DNA of 10,215 nucleotides, taken from positions 1 through 10,215 of the forward strand of contig JALRFZ010000125.1 of NCBI GenBank assembly GCA_023253615.1, read 5' to 3'. Made by a program: the position numbers and the translations under genes. The DNA comes from Verrucomicrobiales bacterium (GTDB taxonomy: Bacteria > Verrucomicrobiota > Verrucomicrobiia > Verrucomicrobiales > DEV007). Each line of letters begins with the position of its first letter. The stretch's first letter is position 1. Below, one piece after another: positions 1 through 7,365 of the stretch. The notes under the pieces were generated by a model, which saw only the letters and a program-made list of their open reading frames with translations, did not search any database and was not told the DNA's origin.

Positions 1-57
1 AGACGGCCCACGAGATCCTCTTTCCAAAGGCGGCAAGGGCCGGGTGATATCGGCTAA

Positions 58-2166
58 ACTGTTACCCATTGGAACGCCGACGGTTATCGCCTGCCGACCG
101 AAGCGGAATGGGAAAAGGCCGCAAGAGGCGGGGTCTCGGGAAAGCGTTATCCCTGGGGGACCGACACGATCAGTCACGCCCAGGCGAACTACAAGGCGAC
201 GGGTACGTCTTTTGGAAATCAGAGCGGCAACGCCGGAAACCATCCGACCTACGCAACAGGAAGCGTGCCCAATACCAACCCGGTAACCGCATTCGCAGCG
301 AACGGATATGCTTTATATGGCATGGCGGGAAACGTGTGGGAATGGTGTTGGGACTGGTATGACGTGAGCTACACGAATGGAGTGACTGATCCTGTCGGCC
401 CCGAGAGCGGCACCAACCGGATCCTGAGAGGTGGCGGTTGGTTCAACGAACCGGAGTATGTGCGATGCGCCTATCGTGGAAAGGCCACGCCGATCACCCG
501 CTTCAGCGGCTATGGATTCCGATCTGCGAAGGGCCTTTGGGGCGCTCCCACCTCCGCCGACGTGGTGATCGATACGCGCATCGCTCCGACGGTCGGGTCG
601 CCCTCAGCCGCCTCCCTCACCGCCAACGGCGCGACCCTGGGTGGAGAAGTCACCTCGGATGGTGGTGCCGCGATCTCCGAGCGTGGATTTGTCCATGCTG
701 TCACCTCGGCGAACAACGATCCGGTGATCGGCGGGCCCGGGGTGATCAAGGTCGTCGTCGCCGGCGGCACCGGACCTTTCAGCACGGTGGTTTCGGGACT
801 CGGTAATGCGGTCGCCCACACCTTCAAGGCTTATGCCATGAATGAAAAAGGTGTGGCCTACTCGTCGCCGGTTTCCTTCGTTCCCCTGGGCAACAATGCG
901 GACCTAAGTTCCTTGACGATCAGCGACGGCACGCTCTCCCCGGGATTCGCCGCAAATATCCTGGCCTACAACGTTACGGTGGGTAGCGAAGTCGGGTCAT
1001 TTTTCGTCACCCCCACGGTCGCGGAGAGCGGCGCGACGTTGAAGGTCAACGGAACTTCGCTTGTGAGCGGGAACAGCAGCTCCCCAGCGACACTCAATGT
1101 CGGCTCGAATTCCATTCTCGTCCAAGTGACCGCGCAGAACGGTTCGGACGTGAAAACCTATACCTTGAACGTCTTCCGCCCGGGCCCCCCGAAACTGACC
1201 GGCACCACCCTCACTTCCTTCTCCGGCAACGACGCGGTCCTCGGGGCGACGGTGAGCGAATCCGCCAGCGGCACGGTCACGTCGCGCGGCTTCGTCCTCG
1301 CGACGGCCAGTCTGCCCACGGTTGGAAGCGCCACTTCGTTCACGGCGTCCACCGGGGGCTTGGGGAGCTTCAGCGTCACGGCTTCGGGACTGTCCTCCGG
1401 CGTCCGCTACTTCGCCCGCCCTTTTGCGGAGAATCAGGATGGCATCGGCTACGGCAACGAGGTGAGCTTCACCACCGACACGCCGGTGAACCTCGGTGTC
1501 GGCGGAGTCGGACAAGTCGCGAACCGCGAGATCCAAGCCGGCGAGATCCAGCGTTTCCAACTGACGCTCGATTCCGCGAAGGCACTTGAGCTGCTTCTCA
1601 GCGGAGCAGGCAGCGGATTGCAGGTCCGTCTCCGGAATGCCTCCGGTGTGGTTCTCGAGACTTCCGTGAGTGGCGGGATCTCCCGCAAGGTCCTTTCGGG
1701 ATCCTACACCGTTGAAATCGAGAACACCTCTGGCGAACCCAAAACCTACACGTTCGATCTCGATGCCAGCAACACCATTTCCGTGACTCCGGTGGTCACC
1801 CTGTCGCCCACTTCCCTGATCTCGAAAAAGCTCAAGCCCGTTTCCAGCACCGCGACGATCCGCAATGCGGGCGAGTTCCCTGACAAACTGAGGGTGACTG
1901 CCACGCCAGGCAGCCGCGACTTCATCGTGAGTTATTCGAACGGGGGCAACATCACGGCCGCTGTCGTGGCCGGAATCCACGAAACAGGGACTCTTGAGTC
2001 CGTCGACCCGGGATCCGTCGTAAGAATCTCGGTGACTCCGAATCGCAAAACGCTGAACAAAAAGGGGAAAATCATCCGGAAGACCTTCACCATCCAGATG
2101 ACCGTCGCCTCGCAGTTGATGACTACCAACTCCTCCGCAGGAAGCGTTCGAATCTCGACAAAGTGA
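58..2166 (+). CDS. SUMF1/FGE-like domain fused to Fn3-like, cadherin-like and PPC-like domains (5'-truncated or interrupted)
   Basis: The frame is open from just after a TAA at 55-57 to TGA at 2164-2166. The first plausible start inside it is GTG at 265, but clear homology to the SUMF1/formylglycine-generating-enzyme fold already begins near 70 (NADGYRLPTEAEWEKAARGG), so GTG 265 would cut the domain in half. The fold continues with MAGNVWEWCWDWY, RILRGGGW and GYGFRSAKG, ending near 540. Only one Cys (VRCAYR) lies where true FGE has its copper-binding Cys pair, so sulfatase maturation is unlikely. The domain is probably structural or a ligand-binding relative. Downstream modules: Fn3-like at about 583-885, a cadherin-like beta sandwich (DLSSLTISDGTLSP, about 895-1179), Fn3-like at about 1186-1482, PPC-like at about 1485-1765, and a C-terminal beta domain to 2118. 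No membrane anchor is seen at the C-terminus, so the product is probably a secreted or surface protein. The upstream part lies outside the window, so this may be a pseudogene, a frameshift or a sequencing error. Confidence 0.8.
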   Translation, partial: TVTHWNADGYRLPTEAEWEKAARGGVSGKRYPWGTDTISHAQANYKATGTSFGNQSGNAGNHPTYATGSVPNTNPVTAFAANGYALYGMAGNVWEWCWDWYDVSYTNGVTDPVGPESGTNRILRGGGWFNEPEYVRCAYRGKATPITRFSGYGFRSAKGLWGAPTSADVVIDTRIAPTVGSPSAASLTANGATLGGEVTSDGGAAISERGFVHAVTSANNDPVIGGPGVIKVVVAGGTGPFSTVVSGLGNAVAHTFKAYAMNEKGVAYSSPVSFVPLGNNADLSSLTISDGTLSPGFAANILAYNVTVGSEVGSFFVTPTVAESGATLKVNGTSLVSGNSSSPATLNVGSNSILVQVTAQNGSDVKTYTLNVFRPGPPKLTGTTLTSFSGNDAVLGATVSESASGTVTSRGFVLATASLPTVGSATSFTASTGGLGSFSVTASGLSSGVRYFARPFAENQDGIGYGNEVSFTTDTPVNLGVGGVGQVANREIQAGEIQRFQLTLDSAKALELLLSGAGSGLQVRLRNASGVVLETSVSGGISRKVLSGSYTVEIENTSGEPKTYTFDLDASNTISVTPVVTLSPTSLISKKLKPVSSTATIRNAGEFPDKLRVTATPGSRDFIVSYSNGGNITAAVVAGIHETGTLESVDPGSVVRISVTPNRKTLNKKGKIIRKTFTIQMTVASQLMTTNSSAGSVRISTK

Positions 2167-2265
2167 TCGTGATCAGACGGCATTCCCGATGGTCAAGCAT
2201 CCCTTGCAGAGCCCTCGTCCGATTTCGCTTGCGCGGCCATTGATTGAATCCAAACTAGAAACGCT

Positions 2266-2649
2266 TTGAACTCTCCCCTCGCCAAAGGCCTCGCGTTGTT
2301 CGCCGGAGTGCATCTCCTCGGCGGACATTGGCTGGCTTTGCAGATGGTCGCCTGGATGGGGATGTTCGCGGCGAACTCCCAGCAGGGCGATCTCGCCGGG
2401 GCGCTTGAGAAAACCTTCGACGGCAAACACCCCTGTCCGCTCTGCGCGGCGGTCGAGGCGGGCCAGCAGAAGGAAAAAGAGCAGCAGCAGAAGCAGCTTG
2501 TCGACAACGTCAATAAGGTGAACGCCGTGTTGGTCGTCGCGATGGAGCTCCCGGGCCAGGTCGGCTCGACTCTCGTCTACGCGGTACCCTCCGAGTCGGC
2601 CGAGACGTCCGGGATCCGCCCTCCCTCGCCGCCCCCGTGGCTGGTTTGA
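2266..2649 (+). CDS. Small membrane-anchored protein with HPCPLC motif, putative metal-associated
   Basis: This is a 127-residue protein of unknown function. An in-frame TGA at 2245-2247 and the absence of ATG or GTG before the conserved-looking N-terminus make TTG at 2266 the likely start. Residues 4-34 form a hydrophobic, probably membrane-spanning or signal-anchor segment with two His (H16, H21). The segment around residues 51-60 (FDGKHPCPLC) has a His plus a CxxC pair, which could bind a metal or heme or form a disulfide. A Gln/Glu/Lys-rich stretch at 67-80 looks like a short coiled coil or linker, and the tail is proline-rich (RPPSPPPWLV). I recall similar short proteins with the FDGKHPCxLC signature in Verrucomicrobia and related bacteria, but I cannot verify this here. 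The next gene, a His-rich outer-membrane barrel, lies 216 bp downstream, which fits a metal-related cluster. The function is inferred only. Confidence 0.72.
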   Translation: MNSPLAKGLALFAGVHLLGGHWLALQMVAWMGMFAANSQQGDLAGALEKTFDGKHPCPLCAAVEAGQQKEKEQQQKQLVDNVNKVNAVLVVAMELPGQVGSTLVYAVPSESAETSGIRPPSPPPWLV

Positions 2650-2865
2650 TCGGGCGCAGTTCCTGCCGCACACGGCCCTCGGCCGCTTGAACCCGTGCAT
2701 TCCGTGGTCCTTTCGACCGCGCCGCCCCGATCTCAGCGATCCGCCACGCACCGCGGATTCTTGGCTTGAGCCGACCTTTGCAGGTCTCTCGTCTCGCGTA
2801 GTGTCGTCCCACTCCATGATCCCCTCAGCCCGGGTCTGTCCTGGTGCCTCTTCCCTTGATTCTTC
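2650..2865. other. Intergenic gap upstream of the barrel gene
   Basis: This 216-bp GC-rich gap holds no convincing gene. The only forward frames are short and lack codon-like character. No T-tailed hairpin terminator is visible after 2649, and no sigma-70-like -35/-10 pair stands out. A promoter for the downstream operon could lie here because this is by far the largest gap in the cluster, but I cannot point to one. Confidence 0.5.
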
Positions 2866-3972
2866 ATGTCCATGAATCCCATCCGAACTCTTCTCAACCT
2901 CGCTCTCTTGTTATCCGCGACCGCGGTCCTGGCCGACCATCCGACGCTCAGCCTCGAAGATGGCAGCCCCGGACCGATCACGACCATTTCCGCGGTGACC
3001 CTGTCCGAAGGCGCCTTGAGCGTGGCGCAGGTGAACCAGTTCATTTTCTTCGACGGGTTGTCCGACGCCGAACTGCTCGCGTATGCGGACCGGCCGGATC
3101 ACGTGCACAGCACCGATCGTGTCATCAGTTCCTCACTCAATGCAGCCTACGGGATGAGCGATGACTTCACGCTCGGTTTCTCGTTGCCGTTCCTCTGGAG
3201 AACGAACCTCCGCGAGGCCGTCGAGGAGCGTGTGGGAGTGAAGGGAGTCCAGTCCAACCCGGCGCCGACTCCGAAACACGGCGGTATTTCCCATGAAGGA
3301 GGCGGACACGGAAATACCCCGACCCGAACCGTCGTCGAAAATGTCGGCGATTCCGACGGTCTTGGCGACGCCACGATGTATGGGCAATACCGGTTTCTCC
3401 ACGACGAGGAAGCCGATCTCCACGTCTCGGCGATCACCGGGATGAAAATGCCGACGGGCGACACGAATGTGCGGGCCAACGAGGGTTACCTGCTCGCCGC
3501 CCACCACCAACCCGGGTCCGGTTCGTGGGATCCGATGCTGGGCCTCGCCTTGACCCAGGGGATGGGACGCTGGTCCTTCGATGCCAGCGCGCTTTACATT
3601 TTCGCGAACGACGGGGTCCGCGACTCGAATCTCGGCGATGTCTTCAACTACAACGCCGCCGTTTCCTATCGCCTCCTCGGCGCCCACGAGGAAGGCGTGG
3701 CTCATCAGGAAGGCGTCGCCCACGAGCATCCCACCACTCTCGACCTCATCCTCGAGGCGAACGGCGACTTCCGCGAGGAGGTCGTCGAAAACGGCCTCGT
3801 TGATACCAACACCGGCGGAAACCTCGTCTTCCTTTCGGGTGGCACCCGCCTCGCCTGGGGACACAGCTGGGCCGCGACTCTTTCGGTTGGAGCTCCGGTG
3901 TTGGAAGACCTCAACGGCATCCAGAGCGAACCGGTGATGCGCCTGCTCTTCGGCGTCTCGAAGGCGTTTTGA
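2866..3972 (+). CDS. His-rich outer-membrane beta-barrel 'transporter' (phenol MetA-degradation/transporter-like family)
   Basis: This is a 368-residue protein. Residues 1-24 are a signal peptide (AVLA then DHP). ATG at 2872 (residue 3) is an equally possible start, and neither has a Shine-Dalgarno site. The rest has the alternating amphipathic strands of a porin-like barrel and ends in Phe, the usual C-terminal signal for outer-membrane insertion. Typical landmarks of this family of uncharacterised transporters are present: AYGMSDDFTLGFSLPFLWRT near 94, DGLGDATMYGQYRFL near 164, KMPTGDTNVR near 194, GSWDPMLGLA near 219 and EDLNGIQSE near 347. Two putative loops are rich in His: residues 138-148 (HGGISHEGGGH) and 274-288, where the unit HEEGVA is nearly duplicated. 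This suggests metal-ion contact, but the substrate cannot be read from sequence. It lies 18 bp upstream of the propeller-cytochrome gene, so the two are probably cotranscribed. Confidence 0.85.
   Translation: MSMNPIRTLLNLALLLSATAVLADHPTLSLEDGSPGPITTISAVTLSEGALSVAQVNQFIFFDGLSDAELLAYADRPDHVHSTDRVISSSLNAAYGMSDDFTLGFSLPFLWRTNLREAVEERVGVKGVQSNPAPTPKHGGISHEGGGHGNTPTRTVVENVGDSDGLGDATMYGQYRFLHDEEADLHVSAITGMKMPTGDTNVRANEGYLLAAHHQPGSGSWDPMLGLALTQGMGRWSFDASALYIFANDGVRDSNLGDVFNYNAAVSYRLLGAHEEGVAHQEGVAHEHPTTLDLILEANGDFREEVVENGLVDTNTGGNLVFLSGGTRLAWGHSWAATLSVGAPVLEDLNGIQSEPVMRLLFGVSKAF
3685..3729 (+). repeat. 18-bp imperfect in-frame tandem repeat encoding His-rich loop
   Basis: Units at 3685-3702 and 3703-3720 encode HEEGVA and HQEGVA, followed by a partial third unit HEH (3721-3729). 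The unit length is a multiple of three, so the barrel frame is kept. It probably lies in an extracellular or periplasmic loop and adds His residues by slippage-type duplication. Confidence 0.75.
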
Positions 3973-3980
3973 ACGTTTGT

Positions 3981-3985
3981 CAGGA
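3981..3985 (+). promoter_or_regulatory. Likely ribosome binding site for the propeller-cytochrome gene
   Basis: The sequence cagga ends five bases before ATG 3991, inside the 18-bp gap after the barrel gene. It is one of the few recognisable Shine-Dalgarno-like sites in the window and supports ATG 3991 as the start. Confidence 0.4.
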
Positions 3986-3990
3986 TTTTC

Positions 3991-6324
3991 ATGAAACCAC
4001 TTTCCGCCCCAATCCTTCTCCTTGCCGCGATCCTTGCCGCGGCCTCGGCTCCCCTTGCGTTGAAGGCGCAGGAATACGAGAGCTTCGAGGCGCGCCAGTG
4101 TCATCCCCTTGATTTGACCGGTTCGGTCCTGCTGGCGGTGAATTCGCCGAAGGGTTCGCTTGCGGTCTTCGATCTCATCGCGGGAGTGCCCGTCTTCCGC
4201 ACGGAGATCCCGGTCGGAGTCGAGCCGGTCTCGGTGAGGGCGCGCAGTGCGACAGAGGCCTGGGTGGTGAACGAGGTCTCCGACTCAATCTCGATCGTCG
4301 ATCTCGAAGACGGGCTCGTGCAGGCGACCCTCCAGACTTCCGACGAACCCTCGGACGTGATTTTTATCGACAACTTCGCCGTGGTGAGCTGCGCCCGGTC
4401 GAACCTGCTCCGTGTCCTCAACGCCACTTCCCACGCGGAGGTGACAACGATTCCGCTGATGGGAAATTATCCGACCTCGCTCGCGTTGAGCCCCGACGGA
4501 TCAAAGCTCTACGTCAGCTTTCTGCTTTCCGGAAACGGCACGACGACGCTCGCACCCGACCGTGCGCCGGCCCAGCCACTCCCTGGCAATCCCGCCCTTC
4601 CCGCGCCACCCGACACCGGCAAAATCGTCTCCGCCGATCATCCGGGGATCCCTTACAAAGTGCTCGACCACGACATCGCCGTCATCGATACCGCCACCTG
4701 GACGATCGATGCCTACCTGGGTGGAGCAGGCACGGTGCTGCACCATCTTTCCGTCCATCCCACGAGCGGTGAGCTCTTCGTGCTCAATACCGACGCCCGG
4801 AATCTCGTGCGTTTCGAGCCGGAGCTGCGCGGCCATATCGTCGACCACCGCATCACCCGCTTTGCGGCCGATGGCGCATCGAGCGCGGCCTACGACCTCA
4901 ACGCGGGTTTCGACTATTCCATCCTCCCCAATCCCGCGGCCCAGGCGATCGCCCTTGCGGAGCCGACCGGACTCGCCTTTGCCGGTGCGAACGAAGCCTG
5001 GGTCGCCGCCTTCGGCAGCGACCGCGTCGCCCGGGTGAATCTCGCGAGCGGCGCGGTGCTCGAGCGGATCGATCTGCGCCTGCCCGGAGAAACGTCGGCC
5101 GAAATGCGCGGTCCACGGGCCCTCGCCTTGAATGAAGCGCAGGGCAAACTCTACGTGCTCAACAAGATCTCGAACACTCTGGCGGTCGTCGCGACCGGGA
5201 CCGGCACGGTCGAGTCCGAGTTGGAACTGGGGCTTTTCGATCCCATCCCGGCGGAGGTGAAGGAGGGCCGCGGGTATCTCTTCGACGCGCGTCTTTCGGG
5301 GAACGGCACCCTCTCCTGCGCGACCTGTCACGTCGATGCCGACCGCGACGGCATCGCCTGGGATCTCGGCGTGCCTTCGGGCGTCATGACGGTGCAGACC
5401 GGCAAGAATCTCGCCAATGACCACACCGATACCCTCGTCGCGCGGCCCATGCATCCCATGAAAGGCCCCATGGTCACCCAAACGATGCGAAATCTGGAAG
5501 GCGGCGCTCCCTTCCACTGGCGCGGCGACCGGCCCACGCTCGCCGATTTCAATGTGACCTTTGTCGATCTGTTAGGCGGCGAGGCGCTCGACTCCGGCGA
5601 TTTTGCCGCGCTGGAAGCTTACTTGATGAGCCTGCGGCACCACCCGAACCCTTATCGGAAACTCGACGATTCCCTGCCGACCTCGATCCGCGGGGGCAAC
5701 CCGGCCGCCGGCGAGGCGGCTTTCAACCTCTCCGCCAACCACTGCGGACTCTGCCACGCCGGTCCCCGTGGCAGCGACAACAACATCGACGACCTCCGCC
5801 TCACCGACACGCGCGACCCGGTGAAGAATCCACCGTTGCAAACGACCTACCAGCGCTTCGGTTTCGATGGTGCTCCCGGCGGCGTCAACGTGACCGGCTA
5901 TGGCATGAACCGCAACGGTACCGGCAGCCGCCTGCCCACGGTCCATTTCTACGAACTCGAAACCCTGAACGCGGCAGACCGGAAGAATGTCGCCGCTTTC
6001 GTCCTCGCCTTCGGCACCGGCACCCACGGGGCCGTCGGGCAAAGCCGCACGGTCACGAGTGCCAACCGCGGGCAAACCGCCCTCCTCGAGGATCTCACCG
6101 TCCTCGAAGCTCAGGCGGACGCGGAGACGATCGACCTCGTCGTCGAGGGGATCGCCGGGGCGGCGTCCGTCTCCCGCCGTTTCGACCCGGCCCAGAACCT
6201 CTACGTCGATGGAGTCAATCCCGGCCTCGCCCGCAGTGCCCTCGTCTCTGCCCTGGGGGCGGATGAAGCCGTCACCTTCACCGCCCTGCGGCGGGGCCAG
6301 GCCGTCCATCGGCTCGGCAACTGA
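3991..6324 (+). CDS. Periplasmic YVTN-type beta-propeller fused to di-heme cytochrome c / MauG-like module
   Basis: This is a 777-residue protein. Residues 1-26 are a signal peptide (ALKA then QEY). Residues about 38-410 hold repeated propeller blades of the YVTN/surface-layer type: AWVVNEVSDSISIVDL, ALSPDGSKLYVSF, LSVHPTSGELFVLNTDARNL, GLAFAGANEAWVAAFGSDRVARVNL and ALNEAQGKLYVLNKISNTLAVV. Residues about 425-680 form a cytochrome module with two heme c sites, C443-A-T-C-H447 and C585-G-L-C-H589. Between them is the segment GPMVTQTMRNLEGGAPFHWRGD (493-513), typical of the cytochrome c peroxidase/MauG-like group. Met residues there are candidate distal or accessory ligands. The last about 90 residues form a small C-terminal domain ending AVHRLGN. 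The expected role is periplasmic electron transfer or oxidative modification with the propeller as docking platform. Peroxidase activity is not shown by sequence. It follows the barrel gene by 18 bp and precedes the first Trp-rich secreted gene by 51 bp. Confidence 0.9.
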   Translation: MKPLSAPILLLAAILAAASAPLALKAQEYESFEARQCHPLDLTGSVLLAVNSPKGSLAVFDLIAGVPVFRTEIPVGVEPVSVRARSATEAWVVNEVSDSISIVDLEDGLVQATLQTSDEPSDVIFIDNFAVVSCARSNLLRVLNATSHAEVTTIPLMGNYPTSLALSPDGSKLYVSFLLSGNGTTTLAPDRAPAQPLPGNPALPAPPDTGKIVSADHPGIPYKVLDHDIAVIDTATWTIDAYLGGAGTVLHHLSVHPTSGELFVLNTDARNLVRFEPELRGHIVDHRITRFAADGASSAAYDLNAGFDYSILPNPAAQAIALAEPTGLAFAGANEAWVAAFGSDRVARVNLASGAVLERIDLRLPGETSAEMRGPRALALNEAQGKLYVLNKISNTLAVVATGTGTVESELELGLFDPIPAEVKEGRGYLFDARLSGNGTLSCATCHVDADRDGIAWDLGVPSGVMTVQTGKNLANDHTDTLVARPMHPMKGPMVTQTMRNLEGGAPFHWRGDRPTLADFNVTFVDLLGGEALDSGDFAALEAYLMSLRHHPNPYRKLDDSLPTSIRGGNPAAGEAAFNLSANHCGLCHAGPRGSDNNIDDLRLTDTRDPVKNPPLQTTYQRFGFDGAPGGVNVTGYGMNRNGTGSRLPTVHFYELETLNAADRKNVAAFVLAFGTGTHGAVGQSRTVTSANRGQTALLEDLTVLEAQADAETIDLVVEGIAGAASVSRRFDPAQNLYVDGVNPGLARSALVSALGADEAVTFTALRRGQAVHRLGN

Positions 6325-6348
6325 ACTCTTTTCCGTGAAACCAAATCC

Positions 6349-6368
6349 TAACAAAACCATAACAAAAC
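6349..6368 (+). repeat. 9-bp direct repeat in A-rich leader before the first secreted paralog
   Basis: TAACAAAAC occurs at 6349-6357 and again at 6360-6368, with starts 11 bp apart (about one helical turn). It lies seven bases upstream of ATG 6376 in a markedly AT-rich 51-bp gap within otherwise GC-rich DNA. There is no Shine-Dalgarno site. The element could be an A-rich unstructured translation leader or, less likely, a regulator site. Confidence 0.6.
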
Positions 6369-6375
6369 TGAACCC

Positions 6376-7311
6376 ATGAAAAAAACATCACTGCTCACGG
6401 GCCTGTTCGGCCTCTTCACCCTCGCCACGGCCGGAGCGGCCACGGTCTCGCCGACCGACCCTTCTCCGAATGCCTACGATCCCGTCACCTTCGAACCTCT
6501 CGACGGCGGCGTCGGTTATGCCTGGACCGTGTCGATGAGCGGCAAGGACAACGCCAGCGTCGAAGGTCTCGTCGGAGCGTGGAGCTGGGATGAGGATTCC
6601 TTCCCCGCGACCGCGAAGGGCTGGACCCACACCTCGAACTGGATTGCCCTCAAGCTGAACAAAGCCAGCAAGGTGACGATCCGCCTTTTCCGCAAGCTCA
6701 ACGTCTCCGATGGCCAAGGAGGCGTGGGCGGCAACATTCTCTTCCCCGCCTTCACCGTTTACAAAAACTGGGACGGTGACGGAGGCGACGACCATACCTA
6801 CAACAACCGCGGCAACGTCGTCTGGGCGGAGGACCTCTCCTACCTCACCCACGTCGAGAACAACGGCAGCGCCACGAGCGTCGAACTCACCCTCGAACTG
6901 GCTGCCGGTGAATACTCTCTCGCGGTAGGCGGAAACTCGCCCAGCACGAACCGCGAGCCCTTCCAAGGCTACGGACTGACGATCACGACCGAGCCACTGC
7001 CTGGTCCCTCCTTCAACATTACCCAAGGCACCCGCATCAAGACGGAAGGATCTTCGCAGGAACTCTCGGGCAAAGTCGCCCAGGTGGAAAAGGCGAAATG
7101 GATCCGCGTCACCCACGGTGGGCGCACCCGCATCGTGAAGTTCAAGAAAGACACCTGGTCCACCCGGATCGACAATCTCTCCCCGGGCCGCAACGTCGTG
7201 TGGTTGAAGCTGGAAACCACTGATGGCAAGATCGCGGATCGCAAGCGTGTCACCATCCAACGTCACTCCCGCGTGACCGCTACCTCGCCGCGGGGAGGGT
7301 CCGGATCGTGA
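6376..7311 (+). CDS. Secreted Trp/Asp-rich protein with NRGNVVWAED motif and Ig-like tail (paralog 1)
   Basis: This is a 311-residue protein with a Sec signal peptide at residues 1-21 (MKKTSLLTGLFGLFTL, cleavage near AGA-A). I do not recognise a named family. The core at residues 22-205 shows SPTDPSPNAYDP, PLDGGVGYAW, GAWSWDED, NWIAL, PAFTVYKNWDGDGGDD, NRGNVVWAEDLSYL, and AAGEYSLAVGGNSP followed by QGYG. Trp positions 50, 69, 71, 89, 132 and 150 are all conserved in the paralog downstream. The DGDGGDD run resembles a Ca-binding acidic loop. Residues about 218-295 form an Ig-like beta domain (ELSGKV, GRTRIVKFKKDTW, GRNVVWLKL) of the sort common at the ends of verrucomicrobial secreted proteins. 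It lies 51 bp after the di-heme gene on the same strand. A role as partner or substrate of that enzyme is conjecture. Carbohydrate binding or a structural role is equally possible. Confidence 0.85.
   Translation: MKKTSLLTGLFGLFTLATAGAATVSPTDPSPNAYDPVTFEPLDGGVGYAWTVSMSGKDNASVEGLVGAWSWDEDSFPATAKGWTHTSNWIALKLNKASKVTIRLFRKLNVSDGQGGVGGNILFPAFTVYKNWDGDGGDDHTYNNRGNVVWAEDLSYLTHVENNGSATSVELTLELAAGEYSLAVGGNSPSTNREPFQGYGLTITTEPLPGPSFNITQGTRIKTEGSSQELSGKVAQVEKAKWIRVTHGGRTRIVKFKKDTWSTRIDNLSPGRNVVWLKLETTDGKIADRKRVTIQRHSRVTATSPRGGSGS
6804..6834 (+). repeat. 31-bp segment identical to 7905-7935 (copy 1)
   Basis: This stretch encodes NRGNVVWAED plus one flanking base. It is identical base for base, wobble positions included, to 7905-7935 in the next gene, although the two proteins differ in much of their length. 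It indicates tandem duplication with strong constraint or local gene conversion. Confidence 0.85.
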
Positions 7312-7315
7312 TCCG
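7302..7315. repeat. Inverted repeat overlapping a stop codon
   Basis: CGGATC-GT-GATCCG forms a perfect 6-bp inverted repeat with a 2-base centre and contains the TGA of the upstream gene (7309-7311). No T-tract follows, so it is not a classical intrinsic terminator. The core GATCGTGATC (7304-7313) also occurs at 2165-2174, at another stop codon. Confidence 0.45.
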
Positions 7316-7365
7316 CACGACCGCTCCGAGATGTCATTCCTCGAACCTACCGAACCCCTTTTGGT

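Noticed and set aside
997..1980. Long minus-strand open frame (327 codons) opposite the beta-domain gene
   Set aside because: It lies entirely antisense to recognised Fn3-like, cadherin-like and PPC-like domains. Its translation is Arg/Gly/Asp-rich without motifs, as expected of a GC-rich shadow frame.
2167..2265. Possible sigma-70 promoter before the TTG-start gene
   Set aside because: TTGATT-like and TAGAAA-like words occur, but at poor spacing and with weak consensus, so there is not enough to call a promoter.
2173..2817. Minus-strand open frame (214 codons) over the HPCPLC gene and the following gap
   Set aside because: The translation is low-complexity and Arg-rich with no recognisable domain, while the plus strand encodes a protein with a hydrophobic segment and a Cys/His motif.
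3133..6360. Three long minus-strand frames (3133-4104, 4501-5517, 5572-6360)
   Set aside because: All are opposite the barrel and di-heme genes, whose signal peptides, heme sites and family motifs are clear. They are composition artefacts.
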